64,000 nt of DNA from Erinaceus europaeus (taxonomy: Eukaryota > Chordata > Mammalia > Eulipotyphla > Erinaceidae). Below, piece after piece: positions 33,451 through 44,300 of this stretch. The translations under genes were made by a program, and so were the position numbers. The notes under the pieces were generated by a model. It did not search any database and was not told the DNA's origin. It saw nothing but the letters and a program-made list of their open reading frames with translations. The number at the start of each line of letters is the position of its first letter. The first letter of the stretch is position 1. The stretch lies in NCBI RefSeq assembly GCF_950295315.1, contig NC_080176.1:33135006-33199005 (forward strand). The letters run 5' to 3'.

Positions 33451-33929
33451 CTCACCTCAACTTTGTCTAGTTGTCAGACACAATTTTCCTGTAGTTTTGT
33501 GGCATCTTAGTTGGAAAGAATGCTTTACTCTTGGATTTTCCCATAGTAAACTAGTAATTTTTCAAGCTTCCCTCTTCTGAGCATTCTAACTGCCTCCTCC
33601 TCTGTTATGCTTCTCATTGTCCTGTTTCACCTTCTAGACACATTAGCCAGTTGCTAATATATCATTTCACCTTTTGTATCTCTTATCTTTGTTGTGTATG
33701 TCTTCCCTGTCAGAAATATAAACCTGCAAAAAACAGATACTTTATTTTTTCATCACAGTGATGGGCAAATGTAGCACAGTTTGTGTTGGTAGCTGAGAAA
33801 CAAAGAATAATAATAATGTCTGTTGAAGTAAATAGTGGACACATGCAGTCGGCAGGAACTCAAGTACTTATATTTCTCTTCTCGAATACACGAAATAGTC
33901 TATATAATTTCATGCATTGTTTTTCAAAG
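33451..33929. other. Unassigned DNA
   Basis: No recognised element. Confidence 0.4.
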
Positions 33930-34177
33930 TTATTTTTAGGTATTTATTTAAATTTATTTATTCCCTTTTGTTGCCCTTGTTGTTTAATTGTTGTTGTTAT
34001 TGATGTCATTGCTGATGGATAGGACAGAGAGAAATGGAGAGAGGAAGGGAAGACAGAGAGAGAAGGGGATAGAAAGACAGACATCTGCAGACCTGCTTCA
34101 CTGCTTGTGAAGCAACTCCCCTGCAGGTCCTTGTACTTCGCACATGCGCTTACCCACTGTGCTACCGCTGACTCCCT
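33930..34177 (-). mobile_element. Type 1 SINE with internal deletion
   Basis: On the minus strand a type 1 SINE is missing the part between the CCTGCAGG site and the B box (near 34128), so the B box is lost. The TAAATTTAAATA tail and tRNA head are present. Confidence 0.88.
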
Positions 34178-34330
34178 TTTCATAGTTTTTTTTGTTTGTT
34201 TTGCAGTAAGGCCTATCTATAAAATCTTTGTAGATTTTTTCCAGTATGTAAAAGAGTAAAATAAGTATTTTTATTATTATAAGCATATTTTAAGTTTATA
34301 CTGCAATGATTTCTTCTTATAAAACCAACC

Positions 34331-34545
34331 ATTAAGGGGCCAGGTTGAACACAAAAGTCACCAGATGAACACACAAGTCACTGTGCACAAAGACTCAGGT
34401 TCAAGCACCTAGTCCCCACCTGCAGGAGGAAAACTTCATGGGTGGTTAAGAAGGGCTACAAGTATCTCTCTGTCTCTCAGCCTATCTCCCCCACAGCTCT
34501 CAAGTTCTCTGTCTCTTTTCAATAATAAGTAAATGAAAAAAAATT
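34331..34545 (+). mobile_element. Type 2 SINE
   Basis: The head region contains a short internal repeat ('aacacaaaagtcaccagatg', then 'aacacacaagtcactg'). B box 'caggttcaagc', CT-rich part and AATAATAAGTAAATG tail follow. Confidence 0.8.
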
Positions 34546-34564
34546 TTAAATAGAGTCTATAGCG

Positions 34565-34720
34565 TGTGGGGGGAGATAGCATAATGGTTATGCAAAGAAA
34601 CTCTAGTGCCTGAATCTCCAAAATCCCAAGTTCAATCTCTTGCACCACTATAAGCCAGAGCTAAGAAGTGCTCTGGTAAAAGGGGGGTGGGGGAGAAGAA
34701 AAAGAATGAAAGAAAAAAAT
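34565..34720 (+). mobile_element. Type 3 SINE
   Basis: A-box region 'tagcataatggttatgcaaa', B box 'agttcaatctc', then 'gccagagctaagaagtgctc' and a purine tail. Confidence 0.85.
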
Positions 34721-34744
34721 CTACAGTTTTATATGAAATGGGGC

Positions 34745-34990
34745 AAGGTCAGAGTGATACAGGTATAGACAAGGGGGAAGTTTCAACAGCACTGAAGTAG
34801 TGCTGCAGGCATCTCTGTTTCTCTGCTTTTCTCTCTCTCTATTTACCTCTGTCTCTCATTCTCTAACAAAAAGAAAGAAGGAAACATCTTATAACAAAAA
34901 AAGAAAGAAGTGGGAAAGATACCACTGGGAACGGAAGAGCCCTGAGGCACTGATCTTCAGAGATAACCCTGGTGGCAAAATAATAACAAT
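34745..34990 (+). repeat. Diverged SINE with 3' module
   Basis: A decayed head ('gtcagagtgatacaggtata') is followed by 'actgaagtagtgctgcaggc', a CT-rich part and the module end 'gataaccctggtggcaaaat'. Confidence 0.6.
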
Positions 34991-35244
34991 AAAAGTAATT
35001 TATAGAGTCAAAAAACAACCAAGCTCAACGAAATTTCACCCTGGTGTTTTCTAGTAAATTTGTTTTAATCATGCATGAATGGCTGTTCTAGTTCTAAATA
35101 GATTAAAATATATTTATAACACAAGATCTAAATAAAATACACTACCACTGAGACTCATCCAGGAAAGAATAGTCTCATGGAAGAAATCTTGAAAACTATG
35201 GGGATATACCTCCTAGTAGCAATTGTGTAAAAGTTTATAAGCAT

Positions 35245-35350
35245 GCTGGAGAGCTAACATATTGATTATGCAAAGACTCTCATGCCTGAGGATCCAAAGT
35301 CCCAGGTTCAGTCTCTAGCACCACCATAACCAGAGCTGAGCAGTGGTCTA
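35245..35350 (+). mobile_element. Type 3 SINE
   Basis: 'gctggagagctaacatattg', 'ctcatgcctgaggatccaaa', B box 'caggttcagtctc' and 'ccagagctgagcagtggtct' identify the family. A long purine tract follows. Confidence 0.85.
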
Positions 35351-35445
35351 GAAAAAGAAAGAGAGAGGGGGGGGGGAAGGAAGGGAGGGAGGGAGGGAGG
35401 GAGGGAGAAGGAAGGGGAAAGAAGGAGGACAAGGGAAAGAGAGTG
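35350..35445. repeat. Purine tract, (GGGA)n and G runs
   Basis: A GA stretch, G11, then AAGG and GGGA units. It is the expanded tail of the preceding SINE, pure purine on one strand. Confidence 0.92.
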
Positions 35446-35929
35446 GGGACTTTTTTGAAAGTTTATATGCAGAATCAAAAAAAAATCAGCAGTATGTTAG
35501 TGGTTCTATCTGTATGGTAAAATACTTGGAGACAATAATCCTTTTAGCTTCCCAGTATTTTTGAGGAATTTTTTTCTAAAGGTGTATTAATTTTAATGGG
35601 GAAAACAAACTATTTTTGAAATAGCCAAACTGCACACATACAATACGGATATATCTCCATACACATAATGTTGAGCAAAGAAAGCCAGAGACAATAGACC
35701 ATCTGGTTCCTTTTCCACAAAACACAACAACAAGAGGAGCTAATATATAGTAACAGAAGGGAAGGCAGCAACTCTCTTCTGGGAAGGCAATGGGCTGGAA
35801 GGCATCACCCCCTAGGCTTTGAAATTCTGGTGATCTGCCCTCCTTCTAAACTTCAAAGTTTGCTAGTGTATTTACAAACATACATGCATACTCAGTCATC
35901 ATCACAGTCAAATTTAGAATATTTGAATA
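35446..35929. other. Unassigned DNA
   Basis: 'ccatacacataatgttgagc' and 'aaagccagagacaatagacc' near 35660 recall the end of an old L1, but the match is too weak to call. Confidence 0.35.
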
Positions 35930-36060
35930 TTCTGGCTGGGTGACAGCACATCTACCTGCAGGAATTAGTGCTGCAGGTGCCTCTCTCCCTCTCTAACTCC
36001 CTCCTTCCTGCTCAAGTTCTTTCTGTCTCTATCCAATCTAAATTAATAAAATTAACTTGA
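35930..36060 (+). repeat. Type 2 SINE with internal deletion
   Basis: The head 'ggctgggtgacagcacatct' joins directly to 'gaattagtgctgcaggtgcc'; the B-box half is missing. The end is 'ctctatccaatctaaattaa'. Confidence 0.65.
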
Positions 36061-36124
36061 CTATTCTGGACAGTTCATGTTAATGGAACCATGTAGCATG
36101 TGATTGGATTCTCTGATTTATATT

Positions 36125-36405
36125 TTTTCAAAGTTATTCTTTTTTCTTTTCTGTTGCCCCCAAGTTTATCACTAGAGTTCAGTGCCTGCACTATGAATCC
36201 ACTGCTATTGGTGGCCATATATTTCATTTTTTTTTAATTTTTGTTTTTGAGAAAGAGAGAGAGAGAGGGAGAGAGAGAGACCTACAGTCTTGCTTTACCA
36301 CTCGTGAAGCTTCCCTCTTCAAGTGGTGACCAGGGCCTTGAACTCAGATCTTTGAATAAGGTAGCATGTGCACACAACCAGGTACACTACCACCCAAATC
36401 CATGT
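36125..36405 (-). mobile_element. Type 2 SINE with 3' module
   Basis: The + strand shows the module 'agtgcctgcactatgaatcc', a (GA)n stretch, 'agtggtgaccagggccttga' and the head complement 'caaccaggtacactaccacc'. Confidence 0.82.
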
Positions 36406-36654
36406 TGCATTTCTTAAGCTTTGTGCTGACTGAGTCTACTTAAGTTACATGTTATGTATTTTTCTCTATGTGTGGGATATATCTATTGAAAAATTCCAGT
36501 TACAAAAAAATTAAAACTAAGTTCAAAGTGGACATTCCAGCACTGAGCACTGAGGATCTCCTTTCTGAAGATGCCCATAATCCCCCATCCCCATCTATCA
36601 TGAGAGTCCCCATCCCAGCCAGCTCACTGGACCATCATCCCAAAAATCACTGGA

Positions 36655-36895
36655 CACAGACACAGAAAGGTTGCCAAGTGGTAGAGGTTAAGTGCATAGT
36701 ACAAAGCAAAAGGATCTTGGTTCGAACCCCCAGCTCCCCACTTGCAGAGATGTAGCTTCATAAGCAGGGCTTCAAGTGTCTATCTTTATCTCTTCCTCTC
36801 TAGCACCCCTCCTCTCTCAATTTCTTTCTGTATATACAACAAAATGTGGGGGAAAAATGCTCTCAGAGCAGTGGATATGTAATCCTAGAGGGAAA
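36655..36895 (+). mobile_element. Diverged SINE (type 1/2)
   Basis: 'ggttgccaagtggtagaggt', B box 'ttggttcgaaccccc', CT-rich part, then a module start 'ctcagagcagtggatatgta'. It abuts an old L1. Confidence 0.72.
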
Positions 36896-37416
36896 AAATG
36901 CTGACACAGCAGGAAACTCAGAAATAATTAGGCAATATGGGTGCTAGACTACAAAATTAATATACAAAATTCAGTGGCATTTCTGTATATAAACAAACTA
37001 GAAGAAGAAACCAATAGCACTTATACTGGTAGCCAAAAAAAATTAGATATATAGGATTAAATTTAACAAAGGAGGTAAAAAAAAAACTTGTACAGTGAGA
37101 ACTGAGTTATCACAAAAAGAAATAAAAGCAGACACAAGGAAATGAAAAGATAGCTCATGTCCTTGGGAAGAATATCATTAAAACCATCACCTTGCCCATA
37201 GTAATATACAGAAAATTGTAATCTTTCTCAAAATTCCATTGTATACTCTACTCTTAAAATCATAGAGTAAATGCTACAGAAGTTTATCTGGAACCAGAGA
37301 AGACTGAGAAATGTCAAAGCTATCCTGAGAAAGAAAGAACAAGAATGGAGGCAACACATTTCCTGGATTTAAACCATATTACAGGCCTATAAAAATTAAA
37401 ACTGTGTGGTACTGGA

Positions 37417-37453
37417 AGATAGATAGATAGGTAGATAGATAGATAGAAAGATA
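37417..37453. repeat. (GATA)n microsatellite
   Basis: About nine GATA units with single changes, inside the old L1. Confidence 0.93.
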
Positions 37454-37896
37454 GAGATCAGTGGAACAGAATCGAGTCCAGAAATAAGCCCTTAAATATA
37501 TTGGCAGTTAATTTATGAACAAGGGAGCCAAAATACTAAATGGCGGAAGGAGTTTTCTTAGTAAATGGTGTTGGGAAAACTGAGTAGCTACTTAAAGATG
37601 AATGGAACGGGATTACCACATGTCACCACATTAAAAAAAAAATCAGTTCAAAGTGGATCAAAGACTTAGATGTTTCACTGGATGTTTCACTGGAAACCAC
37701 AGAAAAGCAGAAACATCTGCAGGGTGCTTCATGTCATCTGCTTTGGAACTGTATTCAGAGACTCAAGGCCAACAACAAGAAAAACAAAAGCATGAATAAA
37801 CCAATATAATTACAGCAAATTGAAAAACTTTTGCACAACAAAAGAAACCATTATCAAAACAAAAATACCCAACTGAATGGAATAAAATATTTACAT

Positions 37897-38112
37897 ATCA
37901 TAAATCACATAAAGGATTAATAGCCAAAAATGTATAAATTCACAGAACTCAACAACAACATTCTAGTCATCATAAATCACATAAAGGATTAATAGCCAAA
38001 AATGTATAAATTCACAGAACTCAACAACAACATTCTAGTCATCATAAATCACATAAAGGATTAATAGCCAAAAATGTATAAATTCACAGAACTCAACAAC
38101 AACATTCTAGTC
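37897..38112 (+). repeat. Three perfect 72-bp tandem units
   Basis: Units at 37897-37968, 37969-38040 and 38041-38112 look identical base for base, though the surrounding L1 is old. The array sits exactly at the junction with an inverted L1 segment. Confidence 0.95.
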
Positions 38113-39690
38113 AAATGTCCACGTCTTTGATCTACTTGGAGTTGACGTTGGTAAATGGTGATATGTGATAGTCCAATTTCATTCTCCTGAATATTTCTCA
38201 GCATCATATAGTAAAAATTTTCTCTTTCTCCAATTAATGCTTTGATCTCTCTTGTCAAATATTAGCTGTGTGTAGGTATAGGTACTTATTTCTGGACTCT
38301 CAATTCTATACCACTGGTCTATGTTTTTTTCTAATACCAAGCATTTTTTATTGCAATAGCCCTGTAGTATAAATTGAGTTCAGACAGTGTTATGCTTTCT
38401 TTTATTTTATTTTATTTTTTGTTAAGATTCCTTTGGTGATTTTAGGTCTTTTTTTAAGTTTTTTAAAAATATTTATTTATTTATTCCCTTTTGTTGTCCT
38501 TGCTGTCTTATTATTGTTGTTATTGATGCCATCATTATTGGATAGAACAGAGAGAAATGGAGAGAGGAGAGAAAGGCAGAGAGGGAGAAATACAGACACC
38601 TGCAGACCTGCTTCACCACCTGTGAAGCAACTCCCTTACAGGTGGGGAGCTGGGGGTTCGAACCAGGATCCTTAGGCGAGTGCTTGTGCTTTGCGCCACC
38701 TGCGCTTAACCTGCTGTGCTACCGCCCAACTCCCAATTTTAGGTCTTTTAAGGTCCTAGATAAACTCTGATACATTTTATTCTATTTATTCCCTTAAAGA
38801 AATTTGGTGGAACCTAGACAGGGATTGCATTAAATTTGTAAATGGCTCTGCAAAGGATGGCCATTTTGGCAATGTTGATTCTTCCAATCTATGAGCATTG
38901 GATCACTTTCCATTTCTTTGTATCTTTTTATATTTCCTTCAATAATCACACATAAATTTTAGCATGCAAGTCTTTCTCCTTTTTTACTATATGTATTTCT
39001 AGGTTTGATTGTTTTTACTGCTATAGCAAGTGAGATGGATTTCTGGATTCCTTTTTCCAACTTAGTGTTTGCATAATGGAATGCCACTGGTTTTTTTTAT
39101 ATCAATTTTTTAACCTTCTGCCTTACTATATGGCTTAATATTTTCCAGGGGATTTCTTCTGAATTTTCAATGCATACTATCACATCATCTGCAAAAATAG
39201 ATAGTTTTTTTTTTTCTCTTTCTGTCTGTATTCCTTTACTTGCTTTCCTTCACTTAAATTGTTATGAGTAGGACTTCTAAAACTATGTTGAACAGTAACT
39301 GTGGTAGTTGGGAGCACTAAGGGGTAAAATTCAGTTTCTTGACACGAGGTGTAATGTTAGCTGTTGGTGTGCTGTAGATAGACTCAAGTTCTTTGAGGTA
39401 TTTTCAGTCTTCCTCCATTTTTTAACATTCTGATCATGAAAAGACGTTGAATCTTGTCAATGACTTTTTCTGTATCTACTGAAATAAACATGTAAGTTCT
39501 GGATTTTCTTTTGTTGATGTGGTGGATTACATTCTTCAGTTTCCCTATATTGAACCAACTTGCATGATCAGGATAAACCCTCATTCGTCATGATGTGCAT
39601 TCTCTTTTGGCATCAAGATAATGCTGGTTTCACAGAAGGTGAAAGTTTTCTAGCTTGGTGGCATATATTGGATTGACAGAAATGCCATGA
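38113..39690 (-). mobile_element. Inverted internal L1 ORF2 segment
   Basis: The minus strand runs from about the 10630 to the 12275 position of L1-A. It starts at 'atgccaccaagctagaaaac' (near 39665) and includes NVIHHINK and the ISVDTEKVIDKIQ region. It ends at NLQVDQRR-like sequence next to 38113. It has neither the ORF2 end nor a 3' UTR or A-tail on its 3' side. A type 1 SINE interrupts it. Confidence 0.8.
38453..38735 (-). mobile_element. Type 1 SINE with 14-bp TSD
   Basis: A full minus-strand type 1 copy with B box (seen as 'gggttcgaacc') and TAAATAAATA tail. A perfect 14-bp duplication ATTTTAGGTCTTTT flanks it (38439-38452 and 38736-38749). It inserted into the inverted L1 segment. Confidence 0.93.
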
Positions 39691-39794
39691 TATATTTTTC
39701 TATGTTTTTCTATGCAAAAACATAGCATGACTTTTCTAACAACTCAATAGTTGCCACCTTTGTTTTTTCTGAAGCTATTCTCCTGCTTAAAAAT

Positions 39795-40250
39795 ATTCCC
39801 AGCTGCAGTACAAATCAAAATCACAATGAGATAATACTGTGTACTCATAAGGATGGCTATTATCAAAAACAAAGAGTCTTTCTACCTGTTAGATAAGATG
39901 CTGTCTGGTGTATAAATCATTTAATACAACCAATTAGGACCAGAAAATACCTCTAGCAGTAGAATCTAGAACTCACACACATGAGGTCACAAGTTTGATA
40001 CATTAGCTTCACATATGCCTGAGCTGACCAGTGCTCTAGTCAATATCTAGTTTTTGTCTCTCCTCTAGAAAAACAAACAAACAAACAAATATTTACAATA
40101 AAAAACTACATTTCTAAAAACAAAAAAAACCACCAAATCTTGGTAAGGATATGAAAGAAGGAGCCTTTACATACTGCTGGTGGGAACATAAAGTGGTGCA
40201 GCTACTATGGCCATGGAGAAGTATGGGGACTCCTCAAAAAACTTTTAAAA
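39795..40250 (+). mobile_element. L1-D part 2: old L1 ORF2 C-terminal fragment
   Basis: 'caaatcaaaatcacaatgag', then 'ataaggatggctattatcaa', matches L1-A near 12680 onward. After a SINE interruption, 'catactgctggtgggaacat' continues it. Order and strand make it the continuation of part 1. Confidence 0.75.
39925..40110 (+). repeat. Diverged SINE (type 4) inside L1-D
   Basis: 'ctctagcagtagaatctaga', 'tgaggtcacaagtttgatac', 'ctgagctgaccagtgctcta' and an AAACAAACAAAC tail interrupt the L1. Confidence 0.6.
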
Positions 40251-40289
40251 AATCCACTTTTGGGTGTTTATTCAATTTATTAAAAAAAA

Positions 40290-40580
40290 ATGAAAACGTG
40301 GGAGTCAAGCGGTAGCACAGCAGGTTAAACACACATGGCGTGAAGCACAAAGACCAGCATAAGAATCCCAGTTCGAGCCCCCAGCTCTTCACCTGTAGGA
40401 GAGTCGCTTCACAAGCAGTGAAGCAGATCTGCAGGTGTCTATCTTTCTCTCCTCCTTTGTCTTCCCCTCCTCTCTCCATTTCTCTCTGTCCTATCCAACA
40501 ATAAATGGCATCAGTAGCAACAAGAAGAATAACTATAAGGGCAACAAAAGGGAAAAATGAAATATAAAAAAGTTAACAAA
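40290..40580 (+). mobile_element. Type 1 SINE
   Basis: Full-length: A box TAGCACAGCAG, B box 'agttcgagcccc', CT-rich middle and the 'gggcaacaaaagggaaaaat' end. A clear duplication is hidden by A-rich flanks. Confidence 0.9.
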
Positions 40581-41007
40581 AAAAAACTCACCACAAGAAA
40601 AAAGGTTTCTAACTAGATATGGTGACTGACATTAATGTGATTTATTGTGATGGCCATCTCACAATGTCTATATAACAGAACCACCATGGTGTACACTTGA
40701 AAATAGTATTATTGTGTCAATAGTACCACCACAACAACAAAGAAATGAAATTAAACAAACAAAAAAATCCTCACCTTCCCTTCTCTCTTTGTCTAGTGAA
40801 GGAATACCTACATTAGTTTTATAGCTCCATTGAGACAGTACCTCCTGATGGTCAGGAATTTCTGGGCAGCCATCATCTATGCCCAACCAGCTCCTTGAAC
40901 ACTGATGGTCATGATTCCTGTTGACTGGTGTTGGGCAAGCTGGATTAATACCCCTAAATCTCTGTAAATCTTTCATCAAAAGAATGACCATGGACATTAC
41001 TAATATG
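40581..41007. other. Unassigned DNA, old L1 3' UTR possible
   Basis: 'ggttctgactagatatggtg'-like and 'cacacttgaaaatagtatta' sequence may be the decayed 3' end of L1-D. The rest is unrecognised. Confidence 0.35.
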
Positions 41008-41300
41008 GGGGTCAGACAGTAGTGCACTAAGTAAAGCCCACACATTATCATACACAAGGACACTGAAATCTCAGGTCTCCAACTACAGGGGGTTAAGATT
41101 CATAAGTGGTGAAGCAGTGCTACAGGTATCTCTCTTTTTCTCTCCCTCTCTATCTCCCCTTCCCCTCTTAATTTCTCTCAGTCCTGTCAAAATAAAAGGA
41201 AGAAAAAAGGGGGGAAGGGAATGACTGTCATGAGCGGTGGATTTATCACGCAGGCGCTAAGTAGCTCAAATAACCCTGGTGGCAATTTAAAAAAATCATT
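41008..41300 (+). mobile_element. Type 2 SINE with 3' module
   Basis: The head 'gggtcagacagtagtgcact', 'ggtgaagcagtgctacaggt', a CT-rich part, then the module from 'atgagcggtggatttatcac' to 'aaataaccctggtggcaatt'. The B box is decayed. Confidence 0.83.
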
Positions 41301-41489
41301 ACCATGTTCTTTTAAGCATTAAATTACAGAGCACATCTAGAAAGAGGGAAAACTGCCTAGTACATCACAGATTTCGAACCTGCTAGGTATGCTTATAAAG
41401 CTTGACTGTGTATGTATGTGTATGTACATCCCTGTGTATGTCCCATACTTACAAATGTGAGCCTCAGGGGAGTCGCCTTCTTCATCCAA

Positions 41490-41660
41490 GTCACAATGGG
41501 GTCAGGCCTAGGTTTTGAATAATTTCCTGACACCCACTTGCTGGGCCAGTTTCCACATCTTTAAAATGGAAATATGATAGTTTCGTTAAGAGGATTAAAG
41601 AAGATGATGGCAGAAAGCACTTGGCACATTTTTTGGCCCTCATTAAAGATAAATTGCTTT
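41490..41660 (+). repeat. MIR fragment
   Basis: 'ccagtttccacatctttaaa', 'atggaaatatgatagt', 'gaggattaaagaagatgatg' and 'aagcacttggcacattt' match the MIR core and 3' half in order. Confidence 0.75.
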
Positions 41661-42164
41661 ATATATAATTTAAGACCTAGTTCATAATGGATGCATAACC
41701 AATAAATGTTTTTATGAGTCCCAGATATTGGATTGCTTTACATTTCCAAACCTTTGTTTTTTCTTAGATAACTACCCAATTTGAAAGTGATGTGGGAAGT
41801 ACCAACAGGTATGGTTGAGGGGAAACTGTTTCCCCACAGCTACGCCAAAGTAGCTGTTTCATCCTATGTCATACATTAGGGTTAAGGTGTTAAAACCCTA
41901 ATTTAATATAACCATATTTCTAGAGTAATCTGTAATCTTATTAACCTGTGAGAAGTAATGGAATAAAACATCTTAACCCAAAACTCTTTGTGTAGATTTC
42001 CCACAGTGCAGAGAAAAGCCTTTAGAGGAATTTTTGATTGTGGAACCCCCAAAATGTAAGCATCCAACAGAAATATTGGAGAAAATGTTACTCTTAGGAT
42101 CCCACCTTTTACAGAGAAGAAATCAGTTGGTTTTGTGATCAGAATGGGAGTCACCTTAGGGTGA
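41661..42164. other. Unassigned AT-rich DNA
   Basis: No recognised repeat. A motif-free minus-strand frame lies at 41903-42217. Confidence 0.4.
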
Positions 42165-42300
42165 CTGGGGAAGTGGCTCAGAGGTAGAACAGAGACCTTG
42201 CAGGTATGAAGCCCCAAATTCTATACCCATACTGCATACATCGATATGATGCTCAGCTTCTACCTATGTACTTTGGAAAGAAGGAAAGAGAAATAAGATC
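42165..42300 (+). repeat. Diverged SINE (type 4)
   Basis: 'ggaagtggctcagaggtaga', 'cttgcaggtatgaagcccca', 'tctatacccatactgcatac' and an AGAAATAAG end. Confidence 0.6.
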
Positions 42301-42309
42301 TTTTTATAG

Positions 42310-42520
42310 TAGTTGAGAGGAGAGGTAAGCTCACCAGGTTCAAGCCGCAGCACCACATGGAATACACCATGAAGGAGAAATGCTAGTGCTATGGTGTCTC
42401 TCCCTCTCTCTGTGTTTCTCTTTCTGTTTCTCTATCTAAATGAAAAAGAGGCCCTGGAACAATGAAACCATACATGGGTAAGGCCCTCCTATCTCTGTAA
42501 AAACAAACAGACAGACAAGA
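42310..42520 (+). repeat. Diverged SINE (type 4) with 3' module
   Basis: 'agctcaccaggttcaagccg' (B box), 'atgctagtgctatggtgtct', a CT-rich part, then 'aacaatgaaaccatacatgg' and a short ACAG repeat. Confidence 0.6.
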
Positions 42521-42529
42521 AAATGAAGT

Positions 42530-42790
42530 CATTGTCAGGAGATGAGGCTATAAAGGCAGAAGCTTTCTCAGACTAGCCCATTACCATAATCTTCCGCACA
42601 TCTCCTATCCTGATTAAAAGCCAGCATAATTGGCTAACTGGTCCTTGTTCTCTTCTCCCAGCAAGTTACCTAGGATGGACCTCAGGAGACAGTCCTTGGA
42701 GATAAGAATTTTCTGTATGATTTGCTTCGTGTCCCAACCAGGGTTCTCAAAATAAAGTCACAGCAAAAGCTTCTGGGCCAGAAAGATTGA
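42530..42790. other. Unassigned; possible old LTR remnant
   Basis: CTATAAAGG (about 42549) and later AAATAAAG (about 42752) are spaced somewhat like an LTR's TATA box and poly(A) signal. No bounding TG...CA or duplication is seen, so this is only a guess. Confidence 0.2.
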
Positions 42791-42839
42791 ATCTACAGAA
42801 ACAGAAAGCTGATTAGGGCTTGTCTGAAAGAGCGAGGAG

Positions 42840-43000
42840 AACTGGAATGGGGAGTGACTGCTTACAGCTCCAGGGTGTTTTGAGGGGTGTTGGAAATGTT
42901 CTAAAATTGGATTTTGGTAATGGATGTTCAGTGCTATGAATTTTATGATGTATGAATTATACTCAGAAGAACTTCTAAAAAACCAAAGCTTAATAATAAC
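42840..43000 (+). mobile_element. Ancient L1 3' UTR fragment
   Basis: 'ggggagtgactgcttacagc', 'gtgttggaaatgttctaaaa' and 'ttggattttggtaatggatg' follow the L1M-type 3' UTR ('...gggtgatggaaatgttctggaattagatagtggtgatgg'). Confidence 0.6.
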
Positions 43001-43018
43001 TAACACCTTATTGGAGGG

Positions 43019-43486
43019 TGTCAGGTTGTGTTGTGGTGGAGAGAGAAGAGACCAGGAATTTGTGGTGGTTCAGGAACACAAATCTTTATTCACGCAAAAG
43101 TCCAAGAGTTGGGTGAGAGCACAGTGGTTTGGGCCACATGGAGCTAGCAAAATAGCTGCCTCCCGCTATGCCCACCAGCCCTTCTCCAGGTCTGGTCATG
43201 GAAGAGAGAAGAGCAAAGAGAGCTAAAGCAGAAATACAAGCGGCTTTTATGGGAGGATTCCGGAAGTGGCAAGTCAGGACGGGATTGTCTAGGAAAGGGG
43301 GCGGAGAGAGGCAAAGGGCATGTTGGGAAGGTGGAAGCGTCCTTAGCAACTGTTGCAATGGTTTTAACTGAATTAGCAACACCCTGAGGGGAAATGTGGT
43401 GGATATCTGTAAATAATGCTTGCATGGAAATATAGTGGTTTGTGGGTCCTGTCAATGTTCGACCACATCTGCACAATTCCCCAACA
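43019..43486 (-). mobile_element. Solo LTR of an endogenous retrovirus
   Basis: A 468-bp block starting TGTCAGG and ending CCAACA on +; on the minus strand it is TGTTGGGG to CCTGACA. A perfect 6-bp duplication GGAGGG flanks it (43013-43018 and 43487-43492). On the minus strand an ATAAAAG box (43244-43250) is followed by an AATAAA signal (43085-43090). No coding region is attached. It shares its CCTGACA end, duplication length and layout with the LTR at 1422-1866, though the bodies differ, so the two are probably related subfamilies. It lies next to an ancient L1 3' UTR. Open frames across it are chance. Confidence 0.87.
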
Positions 43487-43492
43487 GGAGGG

Positions 43493-44119
43493 AACAGAAT
43501 CCCAGGAAGGAGGAGAGAAGGGACCTGGAAATCAGGTGGAGTTGAGACTCTCACTTGACACCTTCAGGAAGGAGCTTGGCCCCAAAGTTATGTGTCTTGG
43601 GAAGAGAAGGAGAAGTCACTCACCTGCGCCAGAGAAAGTTCAGCAGGTGCTTATACTTCAGGTGGGCACCCAGGGCTGCAGGTAAAGCCAGTGTTCACAA
43701 ATGTGCCAGGGCTCAGGAGAGTCTAGAAACATTATCATAGGGGGTGGGAGGATATTGTTCGGGAACAGCAAGGGAGAAACCTGTGACTGCCCTTGTAACC
43801 CAAGGAGATGCATAGAAGTGGTTGAGGCAGGGCTGGATGGTGCTGCACCCACCCAACAGAATGCTCATGTTGGAGACTTCATCCCAAGCAGTATCTATAT
43901 CACATAGTGATGTCACATAGACACCTGGTCCAAACAGAAATGGCAAACTCTGTGCAGCACTTCTCTCAATCACTAGTCAGGGAGATAAAAGGCTGGGATA
44001 TTTCCTGCAGCAAACACAGCTATCCATACTATATGGCAAGACCCTAACCCAACCCCAAGAATCACTCCCCAGAAAGGCCACTGTCTTCATGAAAAGAATC
44101 TGCTGTGCCAGGAAACAGT
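43493..44119. other. Unassigned, GC-richer DNA
   Basis: Richer in G+C than its surroundings. Short overlapping open frames on both strands show no domain. No splice-bounded exon can be supported. Confidence 0.35.
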
Positions 44120-44300
44120 TGATCTGCTAGGGCTTGGTCCTTACCACGCCTGATGTCCCCAGTTCAGTCTGGCACTGCATGGGAACTCCATGGCACCAGC
44201 ACTGGAGGAAGCTACACAGGTAGTGGGGCAGTTCTGTGATATCTCTTCTCTCTATCTGAAATTTAAAAGCAAAACAAAGAAAGAAAGAAAGAAACTAATA
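44120..44300 (+). repeat. Diverged SINE (type 4)
   Basis: 'cccagttcagtctggcactg' (B-box region), 'ggaggaagctacacaggtag', a CT-rich part and (AAAG)n tail. Confidence 0.6.

Larger units (their letters stand above)
36896..38112 (+). mobile_element. L1-D part 1: old L1 ORF2 fragment
   Basis: It follows L1-A from about 11535 to 12560, starting at 'aggcaatatgggtgctagac' and running past 'ttcagtggcatttctgtata' to 'gaatggaataaaatatttac'. It is strongly diverged with many frameshifts. It ends in the 3 x 72 bp tandem array and appears to resume at 39795. Confidence 0.82.

Noticed and set aside
39700..39725. 10-bp inverted repeat with 6-base loop, considered as a small RNA hairpin
   Set aside because: The stem is too short for a microRNA precursor and mostly A/T; it lies at the decayed edge of an L1 segment.
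43086..43554. Overlapping open frames on both strands
   Set aside because: They lie in the GC-richer solo LTR and match no retroviral protein; the LTR is non-coding.
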